Positions 56,571 through 64,000 of a stretch of DNA of 64,000 nucleotides are shown here, in pieces. Position 1 is the stretch's first letter; every line of letters starts with the position of its first letter. The position numbers and the translations under genes are program-made. The stretch covers positions 1,240,001 through 1,304,000 of the forward strand of contig NZ_JADOTX010000001.1 of assembly GCF_015751765.1 (NCBI RefSeq), in the 5' to 3' direction. This DNA comes from Micromonospora ureilytica (GTDB lineage Bacteria > Actinomycetota > Actinomycetes > Mycobacteriales > Micromonosporaceae). The notes under the pieces were generated by a model that was not told where the DNA came from, searched no databases, and was given only the letters and a program-made list of their open reading frames with translations.

Positions 56571-58895
56571 TTACGCGAGCTGGAGCTTGGTGCCGACGGC
56601 GGCGGCGTCCGGGTGGTCGAGGGCCGTGAGGATGTCCAGTGCCCGCTGCCAGTCGGCCCGGCCGGAGGTGGGGTCGCCGAGGGCGTGGCGGGTGTCGCCG
56701 AGCCGGCTGAGGGTGTCCGCCTCGCCCCAGAGGTCGCCGAGGTCGCGGGTCAGCTCGAGCGTGCGCTCGTAGCACTCCACGGCCCGGCCGTACTGGCCGA
56801 GGTGGTGGTGTGCGAAGCCGAGGCTGTCCCAGGTGGCGGCTTCGCCGGCGCGGTCGTCCAGCTGTTGGAGGAGTTCGAGTGCCTGCTCGCAGTACGCCAA
56901 CGCGCCGAGGTGCTCGCCGAGCTGGGCGTGGCACCAGCCGACCGCGTTGAGCGCGTCGGCCTGGGCCCGACGGTGGCCGGCGGCCTGGGCCAGGACGAGG
57001 GTCCGCTGCGAGTGCTCGAGGGCCTTCCGCGGCTCGCCCTGCCGGTCCCACAGCGAGGCGAGGTTCTGGTGCGTACGCGCCTCGCCCTCCGCGTCTCCGG
57101 CACTGACGTACAGGTCGAGGGCCCTCTCGAGGTGGCCCAGCGCGTCGGCGTACTGGTTGACCACTGTGTGGGCGCCGGCGAGGAAGCGGTGCGCGACCGC
57201 CTGCGCGACCGGGTCGCCGAGACGCTCGGAGGCCAGCAGCGCCGCCCGACAGGTCTCGACGCGGTCCTGCCAGTGCCCCTGCCGGTCCAGGAACGTGTCG
57301 AGGGCCCGCCCCAGCCGCCAGGTGTGCGCGTCGAACCCGGTGCCGGCGGCCTGCCGGAGCGCGGCGAGCAGGACCGGATGCTCGGCGGTCAACCAGGCCA
57401 TCGCCTCCGCGTGGGTGGTGGGCCGCTCCGGACGCACACCGGCCACGGGCGGGGTCATGAGGTGGTCGACCGGGTCGCTGTGCGGGCGCAGCAGGGCGTC
57501 GGCGGCGTGGGTGGTGTGGGTGTAGTGGTCGAGAAGCCGAGTCGTGGCGGCCCTGCGGTCCGGCTCGGGATCGGTGTCGTCGCTGAGTTCGGCGGCGTAC
57601 GCCCGCAACAGGTCGTGCGCGGTGAACCGGCCGGGCCGGTACTCGGCGAGCAGGTTCGCCCGGGTCAGCTCGGTCAGCGACCGGCGGGTTCCATCCGCCG
57701 GAAGACCGGCCAGGCTCGCCGCCGCTGCCACCGTGATGTCCGGGCCGGGGTGCAGGCCCAGCAGCCGGAACAGGCCGGCCGCCGCCGTGGTGAGCGCCGT
57801 GTACGACCAGGAGAACACCGCTCGCACCTCGCCGACCGCGTCACCCGCGTCCAGTGCGCCGAACCGCCGACCGGCCGTTCCCAGCTCGGTCGCGAGGGTG
57901 GCCAGCGGGAAGCCGGACTGCTGGGCTCTGGCGGCGGCGATGCTCAACGCCAGCGGTAGGCGGGCGCAGGCGACGATGATCGCCTCGGCGGCCTCCGGTT
58001 CGGCGGCCACCCGTTCGGCGCCGAGCCGATGGGTGAGCAGGTGACCGGCCGCGTCGCGGCTGAGCAGGCCGAGCGGGATCGGGTGCGCGCTGTCGAGGCC
58101 GACCAGCGAGGTGAGCTGATTGCGGCTCGTCACCAGCACCATCGTGGTGGGTGTGCCGGGCAGTAGCGGACGGACCTGTTCGGCGTCCCGGGCGTTGTCC
58201 AGCACGATGAGGATCCGCTTGCCGGCCAGCGCGCTGCGGTACAGGGCGGCCTGGGCGTCGAGGTCGGCGGGCACCCGGGCGGCCGGCACCCCGAGCGCGT
58301 CCAGGAAACCGTGCAGCGCCTTCGCCGCGCTCAGCGCCTGCACCCGGGGGTCGTAGCCGCGCAGGTTGACGTAGAGCTGACCGTCGTCGAACCGGTCGGC
58401 GACGCGATGCGCCCAGTGCACGGCCAGGGCGGTCTTGCCCACCCCGGCGGTGCCGGAGATCGCGGCGACCACGACGGCGGTGGGCGCGGCGACGAGCTTG
58501 TCCAGAAGGGCCAGCTCGTCGTCACGCCCGGCGAGGCTGGCCACGTCGGCGGGCAACTGTCGGGGCACCATCCGGTCGGGTGCGCGCGGCGCACGGCGGC
58601 GGCTCTCCTCGATCCGGTCCCGGGCGGTGGCCAGCGAGCCCTGCTCGGCCGGCGTGGCACCGAGGAGCCGAACCAGGGCGTCGAGCCGGTCGGTAGGCGG
58701 CAGCGTCTTCCCGGTGAGGTATTCCGCGATGGCGGTGTGCGACCAGCCGGTGCGGGCGGCCAGCTCGCGGTAGGTCAGCTCACCGTCGCTCTGTTGGCGT
58801 GCGTGTCTGCGTCGCAACGCCCGCAACAACCCGGCAAGGTCGTCAGGCGTCTGCGCCCCCGCAGCATTCAGCGTCCTGCCTCCCGCCGCCGACAA
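56571..58895 (-). CDS. XRE / NB-ARC / TPR regulatory protein
   Basis: A 774-residue STAND-class ATPase: XRE-type helix-turn-helix (about residues 20-80), NB-ARC domain (P-loop G-T-A-G-V-G-K-T-A near 147, L-I-V-L-D-N-A near 222), winged-helix region (about 345-420) and a C-terminal TPR array of some six to seven repeats (about 520-750; A-L-E-H-S, A-L-A-Y-C-E-Q-A-L, A-V-E-C-Y-E-R-T-L). Relatives regulate secondary metabolism and development. TTG start at 58895 is the only suitable codon. It is 71 nt upstream of the histidine kinase gene and divergent from a secreted-protein gene. Confidence 0.88.
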   Translation of the reverse strand: MSAAGGRTLNAAGAQTPDDLAGLLRALRRRHARQQSDGELTYRELAARTGWSHTAIAEYLTGKTLPPTDRLDALVRLLGATPAEQGSLATARDRIEESRRRAPRAPDRMVPRQLPADVASLAGRDDELALLDKLVAAPTAVVVAAISGTAGVGKTALAVHWAHRVADRFDDGQLYVNLRGYDPRVQALSAAKALHGFLDALGVPAARVPADLDAQAALYRSALAGKRILIVLDNARDAEQVRPLLPGTPTTMVLVTSRNQLTSLVGLDSAHPIPLGLLSRDAAGHLLTHRLGAERVAAEPEAAEAIIVACARLPLALSIAAARAQQSGFPLATLATELGTAGRRFGALDAGDAVGEVRAVFSWSYTALTTAAAGLFRLLGLHPGPDITVAAAASLAGLPADGTRRSLTELTRANLLAEYRPGRFTAHDLLRAYAAELSDDTDPEPDRRAATTRLLDHYTHTTHAADALLRPHSDPVDHLMTPPVAGVRPERPTTHAEAMAWLTAEHPVLLAALRQAAGTGFDAHTWRLGRALDTFLDRQGHWQDRVETCRAALLASERLGDPVAQAVAHRFLAGAHTVVNQYADALGHLERALDLYVSAGDAEGEARTHQNLASLWDRQGEPRKALEHSQRTLVLAQAAGHRRAQADALNAVGWCHAQLGEHLGALAYCEQALELLQQLDDRAGEAATWDSLGFAHHHLGQYGRAVECYERTLELTRDLGDLWGEADTLSRLGDTRHALGDPTSGRADWQRALDILTALDHPDAAAVGTKLQLA

Positions 58896-59002
58896 TCGAC
58901 GTTCGTCAGTGTACGGCGGTGTACGGAATCGCGGCAGAGGCCCGCCCCGATCGGCGATCCTGCTCCGGTGCAGAGCGCACTGATCGAACCATTGGAGGTC
59001 AT

Positions 59003-59602
59003 GTGTCCGTACATCTCAAGCCTCTGGTCCTGGCCCTGACCGTGCTCGCGGCGACGCTCACCGTCCCGGCGGCGGCCGCGTCGGCGGCACCCGGCGCGGC
59101 CATCTGCAAGACGAAGGCGGCCTGCGCCGACGGCGGCCTGCGCGCGACCTCGTCGGGCGGCTCGGCCCGCACCACAGGTGACATCGCCACCAACGCGATC
59201 CCGGTGCCCACGCCGCCCGCGTTCCCGCCGGGGACCCCCTGCTACCGCGAGGAGGTCTCCGAGGAGGTCTACGAGACAGCCACCTACACCACCATCTACG
59301 AGCTGTACTTCCAGGCGAGCGTCTGCCTGTTCCCCAACGAGATCGTGCTGTACGGCCTGGACACGTCCCTCTCCTTTCCCAACGACGTACAGGACCCCCG
59401 ACTGACCTCGATGCAGTTCGTCGTCCGGGACCAGATCGTCAACTACAGCCCGACCGAGAAGGACGGCTACTCCGAGCTGTGGGTGACCTTCTGCCCCGAC
59501 CCGGCGCAGCCGAGCGCCTGCCAGCGGTACCTGCACCGGCTGGGCCTCATCTTCAACCCCGCCTGGGTATACCCGTTCTCGGTGTTCCAGCGCCTGAGCT
59601 GA
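59003..59602 (+). CDS. Secreted six-cysteine protein of unknown function
   Basis: A 199-residue exported protein: signal peptide (residues 1-32, A-A-A-S-A-A-P), a low-complexity Ser/Gly/Thr segment (45-60) and a beta-rich C-terminal domain. The mature part has six cysteines, enough for three disulfides. I recognise no family. GTG start with GGAGG 4 nt upstream. It is divergent from the XRE/NB-ARC regulator 107 bp away, so the regulator may control it (inference). A strong hairpin follows. Confidence 0.75.
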   Translation: MSVHLKPLVLALTVLAATLTVPAAAASAAPGAAICKTKAACADGGLRATSSGGSARTTGDIATNAIPVPTPPAFPPGTPCYREEVSEEVYETATYTTIYELYFQASVCLFPNEIVLYGLDTSLSFPNDVQDPRLTSMQFVVRDQIVNYSPTEKDGYSELWVTFCPDPAQPSACQRYLHRLGLIFNPAWVYPFSVFQRLS

Positions 59603-59629
59603 CTGTGCGGGCGGTCCTCCTCCCGTGAC

Positions 59630-59679
59630 CGATCAGGGCGTCTTCCACGTGGCTCCACCGACGTGGGGCGCCCTGATCG
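59630..59679 (+). terminator. Hairpin after the six-cysteine protein gene
   Basis: CGATCAGGGCG (59630-59640) pairs with CGCCCTGATCG (59669-59679); inside it CCACGT/ACGTGG forms a second helix across a small internal loop. It starts 27 nt after the stop codon. Confidence 0.7.
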
Positions 59680-59770
59680 CCCGCGCCGGCACCGGTTGCC
59701 AGCGGATCTCGGCGGCGTTACGTTGAGATGTCATCGACGAACATCTACCTCGCAAGGTACGGGGGCCCGC

Positions 59771-61033
59771 ATGTCCACGCCTGTCACTCGTCGCACCGTC
59801 CTGGCCGGTGGGGCCGGCGCCGCCATCGGCCTGGCCCTGCCCGGCCTCGCCGCCCACGCCGGCGGTCGCCATCCCACCAGCGTGAGCTTCACCCTCGACG
59901 CGACAACGCTCGACGGCGGTGAGCAGGTCACCTCGGTCACCCTGGACACCGGCCGGCTCGGGCCGATCGACCCGGCCGGGCTGACCCCCGGCACGTTCAC
60001 CGTGCACGCCAAGGCCACCAGCCCGATCCCGATCGCTCCCGGCGACCAGATCTTCAGCGAGTACGACCTGGACCGCACGGTGACAGCGGCCCGGCTCGAC
60101 CGACACGGGAACATCGTGCTGGAGCTGGGTCACGCCGAAGGTCAACCCGGCGGTGGCACCCTCGGCTACATCCTGAGCAGGGGCCGCAACGTCCGACTGG
60201 ACCTCGTCTACACCATCACGCAGAACACCCCCATCGTCAGGCGTCACGGCTCGCCGGTCACCATCACCCGCTTCGTGCAGACAGGGCTGTCGAACCCCGA
60301 GGTGGACGCCTTCAGCTACCACGTCTCAGGCTCGGGTCTGAAGTACCGGCTGTACTCTCCCGACCACTCGCCCCGGGGTCGGCGTCCGCTGATCGTCTGG
60401 CTGCACGGCGGGGGCGAGGGTGCCGCACTGCCCGACGGCTACTACGACAACGAGACCACGCTGCGCGCCAACCGCGGCGCGCTCGGCTTCGCCACTCCGC
60501 AGGCACAGCGGATCTTCTCCGGCGCGTACGTCGTCGCTCCCCAGAGCACCTCCTACTGGATGGAGGACGGCCCCCGGTTCGCCCCGCTGATCCGCGAGAT
60601 CGTTCGAGACCTCGTACGCCGCGAGCGGGTCGACCCCGACCGGATCTACGTGGTCGGCTGCAGCAACGGTGGCTACATGTCCCTGGAGATGACCTCGACC
60701 TATCCCGACCTGTTCGCCGCGTCGGTGCCGATCTGCGGCGTCGTCGAGCCGCTCAGCGGGGAGGGTCCGCCGCTGATCACCGACGCGGAGCTGGCGAAGA
60801 TCCGGACGCCGACCTGGCTGGTCACCTCGCGCGACGACGACACCGTGCCACCCGAGACCAACACGATCCACGCCCACGACCTCATCCCGGGTTCGCTGCT
60901 CAGCCTCTACGACCACGTCGTCTGGAACGGCTACCAGTTCCCCGGCCACTGGTCCTGGATCTACGTGGCCCGCAACGACCCGAGCCTCGACGGCACCCGC
61001 ATCTGGCAGTGGATGGCCCGCCGTCGTCGGTGA
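59771..61033 (+). CDS. Tat-exported alpha/beta hydrolase with N-terminal beta domain
   Basis: A 420-residue protein. The twin-arginine signal T-R-R-T-V-L-A-G-G (residues 6-14) leads to a beta-sandwich (about 35-170), then a prolyl-oligopeptidase-like alpha/beta hydrolase (about 185-420) with W-L-H-G-G-G near 210 (oxyanion), Ser298 in G-C-S-N-G-G, Asp in S-R-D-D-D near 355 and His near 397. Family members are peptidases, esterases or feruloyl/PHB esterases. No ribosome-binding site is obvious before the ATG. Convergent with the GH30 gene. Confidence 0.83.
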   Translation: MSTPVTRRTVLAGGAGAAIGLALPGLAAHAGGRHPTSVSFTLDATTLDGGEQVTSVTLDTGRLGPIDPAGLTPGTFTVHAKATSPIPIAPGDQIFSEYDLDRTVTAARLDRHGNIVLELGHAEGQPGGGTLGYILSRGRNVRLDLVYTITQNTPIVRRHGSPVTITRFVQTGLSNPEVDAFSYHVSGSGLKYRLYSPDHSPRGRRPLIVWLHGGGEGAALPDGYYDNETTLRANRGALGFATPQAQRIFSGAYVVAPQSTSYWMEDGPRFAPLIREIVRDLVRRERVDPDRIYVVGCSNGGYMSLEMTSTYPDLFAASVPICGVVEPLSGEGPPLITDAELAKIRTPTWLVTSRDDDTVPPETNTIHAHDLIPGSLLSLYDHVVWNGYQFPGHWSWIYVARNDPSLDGTRIWQWMARRRR

Positions 61034-61058
61034 TGCGCCGACCGGTGACGCGGGAGTT

Positions 61059-61096
61059 CGGCTCCGGGTCGGCCAGGTGAGGTCGACCCGGAGCCG
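61059..61096. terminator. Bidirectional hairpin between hydrolase and GH30 genes
   Basis: CGGCTCCGGGTCG (61059-61071) and CGACCCGGAGCCG (61084-61096) form a perfect 13-bp stem with a 12-nt loop between convergent stops at 61033 and 61104. Confidence 0.7.
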
Positions 61097-61103
61097 GTGA
61101 CGT

Positions 61104-62846
61104 TCAGCTGACCTGGGTCAGGCGCCAGTTGTTCCTGGTGCTGCCGTTGTCGGCGTACTGGACGGCCTGGGTGCCCCAGGTGCTGGATCCGTTGAGGATG
61201 GCGAGCACCTTGCCGCTGTTGACGTTGCGGATCCGGTAGGAGCCGTCGCTGTTGGCCACCAGTGTCCAGCGGTGGTCGGCGGTGCCGTTGTCGCTCCACT
61301 GCATGACGCGGGCGTTGTCGGCGGTCGACATGTTCTCGACGCCGAGGACCTTGCCGCTGTTGACGTTGCGGAACCGGAACGCGTTGCCGTCGGTGACCCG
61401 GACCCAGTTGTGGTCGGCGGTGCCGCTGTCACCCCAGACCACGGCCAGACCACCGTCGGCGGTGGACATGTTCTGTACGCCGAGAACCAGGCCGGTGTCG
61501 ACGTTGACCAGCTTGTAGGTGCCCCCGGGGCTGCTGGTGCCGCTCACGTTGGTCACGAACGTCATCACGCTTCGAGCGGGAAGGGTGACGGTGAGCGAGC
61601 CGTTCGACATGCTCAGCGCGCCCTGGGGCGCCACGGTCCTGCTCCCGTCGGTCAGCCAGTTCGAGACACTGCCGGACGCGGTGGCGTTGGACAGTGTGAA
61701 CTGCTGGCTCACCGACGAGGTGTTCTTGTTGACGGCGACGATGACGACGGTGTCGCCACCCCGGTACGCCGAGACGTAGACGTTCGACGCGGGGTTCGCC
61801 GTTGCGTCGATCCGCACGTATCCGGGGCGAACGAACCTGGCGAAGTGCGCCATCATGGCACCGCGCTTGCTGATCTGGCCGTCCTCACGCATGGGGCCGT
61901 AGCTGCGCCGGAGGTACCACCAGACGTACGCCTGGAACTCGGCGTCCACCATGGCGCGGTGGATGTGTTCGCCCACGTCGAGCGCCTCGGGCCAGGCGTC
62001 ACCCGAATTGGTGTTGCTGTTGGGGTAGTAGACCTCGGTCATCCAGAGTTCCTTGCCCGCGCCCTTCTGCTTGAAGAGGGGGTAGGCGAAGTTCGAGTAC
62101 GACGTGCCGTAGAGATGCGCACCGATGATGTCCACGTTGGCGAGCGCCGTGGAGTCGTTGAGGATCGGGTCCGACACGGACTTCACGTACTGGAAGGACT
62201 CCGGCGCGATGACCCTGGTGCTGATCGAGCCGGCGTTCTCCCGCAGGAAGCGGAGCATCTCCGTGTTCGTCCACCATGTCCACTCCGCCGCGTAGTCCGG
62301 CTCGTTCTGCACTGATATGGCGTGCAGGTTCACCCCGTTGTTGCGCATGTACGTGGTGAAGTCGTTCAGGTGTGTGGCATAGGCGCCGTACGAGCTGTAG
62401 CGGAGCCGCTTCGCGTTGGTCTGGTTGCCGCGGGTGAAGGTCTCGATCATGCTGGCCGGCGGGTTCCACGGTGAGGCGAAGACGGTGACGCCGAGCGCGA
62501 CCGCGCGTTGCGCCGTCGCCAGATCACGGCTCCAGTCGGCCTGGTTCTCGTTGACGGGGATTCTCAGCAGGGAGAACCCCAGTCGGCCCTCGCCGGTGCC
62601 GAACGCCGTGTCCCGCTGGGCTGCTGTCAGGTCGCCGATCCAGGCCGCGTGGGCCATGGCGCCGAAGCCTCGGATCGTCTGCCGCGTCGCGGACGGGTCG
62701 ATGCTCGCGGGTGCGGCAACGGCTTCGGTGGCCCCTACGACCGTCGCGACCGCTGCGACCGGTACGGCCCCCATCGTCGTCAGGATGGTTCGCCGGGTCA
62801 GCCGTTTCCGTTCGCCGGTCACTGGCTCATTCTGATCGTGCGTCAT
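61104..62846 (-). CDS. Tat-exported GH30 glucuronoxylanase-like enzyme with C-terminal ricin-type domain
   Basis: A 580-residue protein: twin-arginine signal (L-T-R-R-T-I-L, residues 17-23), GH30 (beta/alpha)8 barrel with side beta-domain (about 47-435; acid/base Glu182 in V-Q-N-E-P-D-Y, nucleophile Glu271 in W-M-T-E-V-Y-Y) and a C-terminal trefoil (about 440-580). The pattern is that of subfamily 8 glucuronoxylanases such as XynC. The operator TGTTAACGCTAACA 130 bp upstream is identical to that of the GH43/GH5 operon, indicating joint control with hemicellulose enzymes. Confidence 0.87.
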   Translation of the reverse strand: MTHDQNEPVTGERKRLTRRTILTTMGAVPVAAVATVVGATEAVAAPASIDPSATRQTIRGFGAMAHAAWIGDLTAAQRDTAFGTGEGRLGFSLLRIPVNENQADWSRDLATAQRAVALGVTVFASPWNPPASMIETFTRGNQTNAKRLRYSSYGAYATHLNDFTTYMRNNGVNLHAISVQNEPDYAAEWTWWTNTEMLRFLRENAGSISTRVIAPESFQYVKSVSDPILNDSTALANVDIIGAHLYGTSYSNFAYPLFKQKGAGKELWMTEVYYPNSNTNSGDAWPEALDVGEHIHRAMVDAEFQAYVWWYLRRSYGPMREDGQISKRGAMMAHFARFVRPGYVRIDATANPASNVYVSAYRGGDTVVIVAVNKNTSSVSQQFTLSNATASGSVSNWLTDGSRTVAPQGALSMSNGSLTVTLPARSVMTFVTNVSGTSSPGGTYKLVNVDTGLVLGVQNMSTADGGLAVVWGDSGTADHNWVRVTDGNAFRFRNVNSGKVLGVENMSTADNARVMQWSDNGTADHRWTLVANSDGSYRIRNVNSGKVLAILNGSSTWGTQAVQYADNGSTRNNWRLTQVS

Positions 62847-62976
62847 TGTCGTGTCCTCCTGGGTGGTGGTGCGCGCCTTCGCGGTCCCGTTGGCCCGGTC
62901 GACACCGGTCTGCTGCGCTTGTCACGGGGTTCACCGTGGTTCGACGACCACTCCGGCTCCGATTGATCGTCACAAC

Positions 62977-62990
62977 TGTTAACGCTAACA
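62977..62990 (-). promoter_or_regulatory. LacI-type operator before the GH30 gene
   Basis: TGTTAACGCTAACA, identical to the site at 22568-22581; here the symmetry extends by one base (C...G) on each side. It is in the 178-bp gap between the GH30 start and the neighbouring gene's stop, in the promoter region of the GH30 gene. Confidence 0.65.
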
Positions 62991-63024
62991 GAATTGTTAC
63001 GCGCCTGGCATCGACTGGCGTGGA

Positions 63025-63549
63025 TCACTGCTTGCGGCGCAGCTCGCGCAACACGCCGTGCCGGCGCACCGCCCACGTGAGGCGTCGGACGCGCGGGTGC
63101 CACACGAACAGCACCGCCGCCCGGCGGATCAGGCCGAGTCGGTTGTCGCTCATCTGGTTCTCGATCGCCTGCCAGATCAGCTCGCGTACCTTGGCGCTGG
63201 CCAGCACCGCCCGCACCTCACGCCGCACGGCAGGGTCCTCGGCCGCCGACGTGATGGCGGCAGCCTGACCCGGGCGGTCCGCGAGCGGCTCCACCGCCGC
63301 CGCGACGAGCGGTCTGCGTACCTCGTCCTGCTCCAACAGCAGCAACACCGCTTCCCGGATCTCGACCGTCTCCAGGGCGGACCGCAGCAGGCTCAGCAGG
63401 CTGCGCTCCACCTCATGGTCATGATCGGGGACGGACAGCGTCGCCAGCAGCCCCGCGATCTCCTCGAGATCGACGACGTGTCGCACCCCGGTACGGAACT
63501 CCGGCAGCTCCCACGCGACCTGCAGGGCCTTGACGAGATTGCGGTTCAT
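63025..63549 (-). CDS. Helical protein of unknown function
   Basis: A 174-residue (ATG at 63549) or 195-residue (GTG at 63612) protein rich in Leu/Ala/Arg/Glu, with a string of amphipathic helices that suggests HEAT-like or TPR-like repeats (L-L-S-L-L-R-S-A-L-E-T, V-R-R-P-L-V-A-A-A-V-E-P). The C-terminus is strongly basic (R-R-H-G-V-L-R-E-L-R-R-K). I recognise no family. The upstream start would lie close to the terminator hairpin of the preceding gene, so 63549 is preferred, but no good ribosome-binding site is visible for either. Confidence 0.6.
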   Translation of the reverse strand: MNRNLVKALQVAWELPEFRTGVRHVVDLEEIAGLLATLSVPDHDHEVERSLLSLLRSALETVEIREAVLLLLEQDEVRRPLVAAAVEPLADRPGQAAAITSAAEDPAVRREVRAVLASAKVRELIWQAIENQMSDNRLGLIRRAAVLFVWHPRVRRLTWAVRRHGVLRELRRKQ

Positions 63550-63627
63550 GGGCCATCCGCTACCCGCAAGCGCCAGCCGGTGAAACCCCGCGACCGCTCC
63601 GGGCGGCAGCACCAGCCACGATCCGGC

Positions 63628-63663
63628 GAGGAGCGGCCGCCCGGGTTCGGGCGGCCGCTCCTC
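63628..63663 (-). terminator. 16-bp hairpin after the beta-helix gene
   Basis: Arms 63628-63643 and 63648-63663 pair perfectly around GGTT. It follows the stop of the minus-strand gene ending at 63670 by six bases. No T-tract. Confidence 0.75.
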
Positions 63664-63669
63664 ATCGGG

Positions 63670-63999
63670 TCAACACCACGTCAGCGTCGAATTGATCCGC
63701 GTGACGTTGCTGATCGTGTTGTTCGCTCCACCGCAGGGGCTCTGGGTGATGTTGGTGCCGCTGACTGTCAGATTCTGGAACCGGATGCCGGAGGAGATCG
63801 GAAACTCGGTGCGCGCCGCGATCCGCACCTCACCACCGCCCGTCACCGTCCCGGACACCCCGGCGATGACGACGTTGTAGCAGTTCTCCACCAGGATCGC
63901 GTTGTTCCCCGTGTTCGAGATCGTCACCCGGTCGATGACCGCGCCGCCGGACTCGGACACGCAGAAGATCCCCCGGCCACCGCCGGACGCGAGCACGGT
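63670..63999 (-). CDS. C-terminal end of a secreted right-handed beta-helix protein (partial)
   Basis: The frame is open at the right edge; the last 110 residues are visible. Repeats such as V-I-D-R-V-T-I-S-N-T-G-N-N-A-I-L-V-E-N-C and G-I-R-F-Q-N-L-T-V-S-G-T with regular Val/Ile/Asn ladders, and four cysteines, indicate the final turns of a parallel beta-helix, as in pectate lyases and other polysaccharide lyases. A role in plant polysaccharide breakdown fits the neighbours, but the catalytic part is outside the window. Confidence 0.7.
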   Translation of the reverse strand, partial: TVLASGGGRGIFCVSESGGAVIDRVTISNTGNNAILVENCYNVVIAGVSGTVTGGGEVRIAARTEFPISSGIRFQNLTVSGTNITQSPCGGANNTISNVTRINSTLTWC

Positions 64000-64000
64000 T

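Noticed and set aside
1..64000. tRNA, rRNA, CRISPR, insertion sequences, attachment sites or prophage genes
   Set aside because: No cloverleaf-like segment, repeat-spacer array, transposase or integrase motif was seen in either strand.

Overview
The window is very GC-rich (roughly 70%), densely coded, and uses many GTG and a few TTG starts with 4-8 nt gene overlaps. Together with an Rv2466c-like (mycothiol-dependent family) nitroreductase, ESX/WXG100-type small proteins, SUKH immunity genes, secreted CBM13/CBM42 glycosidases and a complete protocatechuate pathway, this points to a filamentous actinobacterium, most plausibly Micromonosporaceae (inference from gene content, not from a marker gene). 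I see no rRNA, tRNA, CRISPR array, insertion sequence or phage genes.

Layout. 0-2.4 kb: end of a cysteine-hydrolase / NCS2-type permease / AtzH-like operon. 2.4-5.2 kb: two tandem paralogous secreted esterases with C-terminal ricin-type lectin domains. 5.5-15.2 kb: a gene set around an OmpR-type two-component system: a DM13 protein, mtnP, a five-gene overlapping operon (GT2, DUF2064, methyltransferase, cytochrome-b/molybdopterin fusion, membrane protein), a multi-spanning GT-C-like protein and an SDR epimerase with a Cys/His cluster. Three of these promoters share one architecture: a CGTAAG-type repeat pair at 11 bp, then 33-34 bp, then a TACGCT/TAGCGT -10, then 6 bp, then ATG. 15.3-19.2 kb: a CPBP protease followed by a six-gene ESX-linked toxin/immunity module. 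19.2-22.4 kb: GNATs, and a MarR/nitroreductase divergent pair with twin operators. 22.6-27.1 kb: a plant-polysaccharide operon (two GH43 with AbfB domains, one GH5 with CBM13) behind a LacI-type operator that recurs in front of a GH30 gene at 63 kb. 27.2-33.2 kb: ThuA, Gfo/Idh/MocA, LigD-phosphoesterase, VOC, glycogen-debranching-like and DksA/TraR genes.

33.3-54 kb is an aromatic-acid catabolic island. Four genes (SDR, amidohydrolase, MaoC, CoA ligase) match the rhodococcal CouNOML scheme for shortening hydroxycinnamoyl-CoA side chains. Their expected products feed vanillate O-demethylase (vanAB), an aldehyde dehydrogenase and pobA, all converging on protocatechuate, which the pcaIJHGBDC operon cleaves and takes towards 3-oxoadipate. 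An ABC importer with a PaaX-family regulator and two IclR regulators accompany it. The secreted esterases at 2.4-5.2 kb could in principle release ferulate from plant cell wall, linking the polysaccharide and aromatic parts of the window.

54-64 kb: a DUF2306 protein, a NarL-type two-component system, a large XRE/NB-ARC/TPR regulator, a secreted six-cysteine protein, a Tat-exported alpha/beta hydrolase, a GH30 enzyme, a helical unknown and the C-terminal end of a secreted beta-helix protein.
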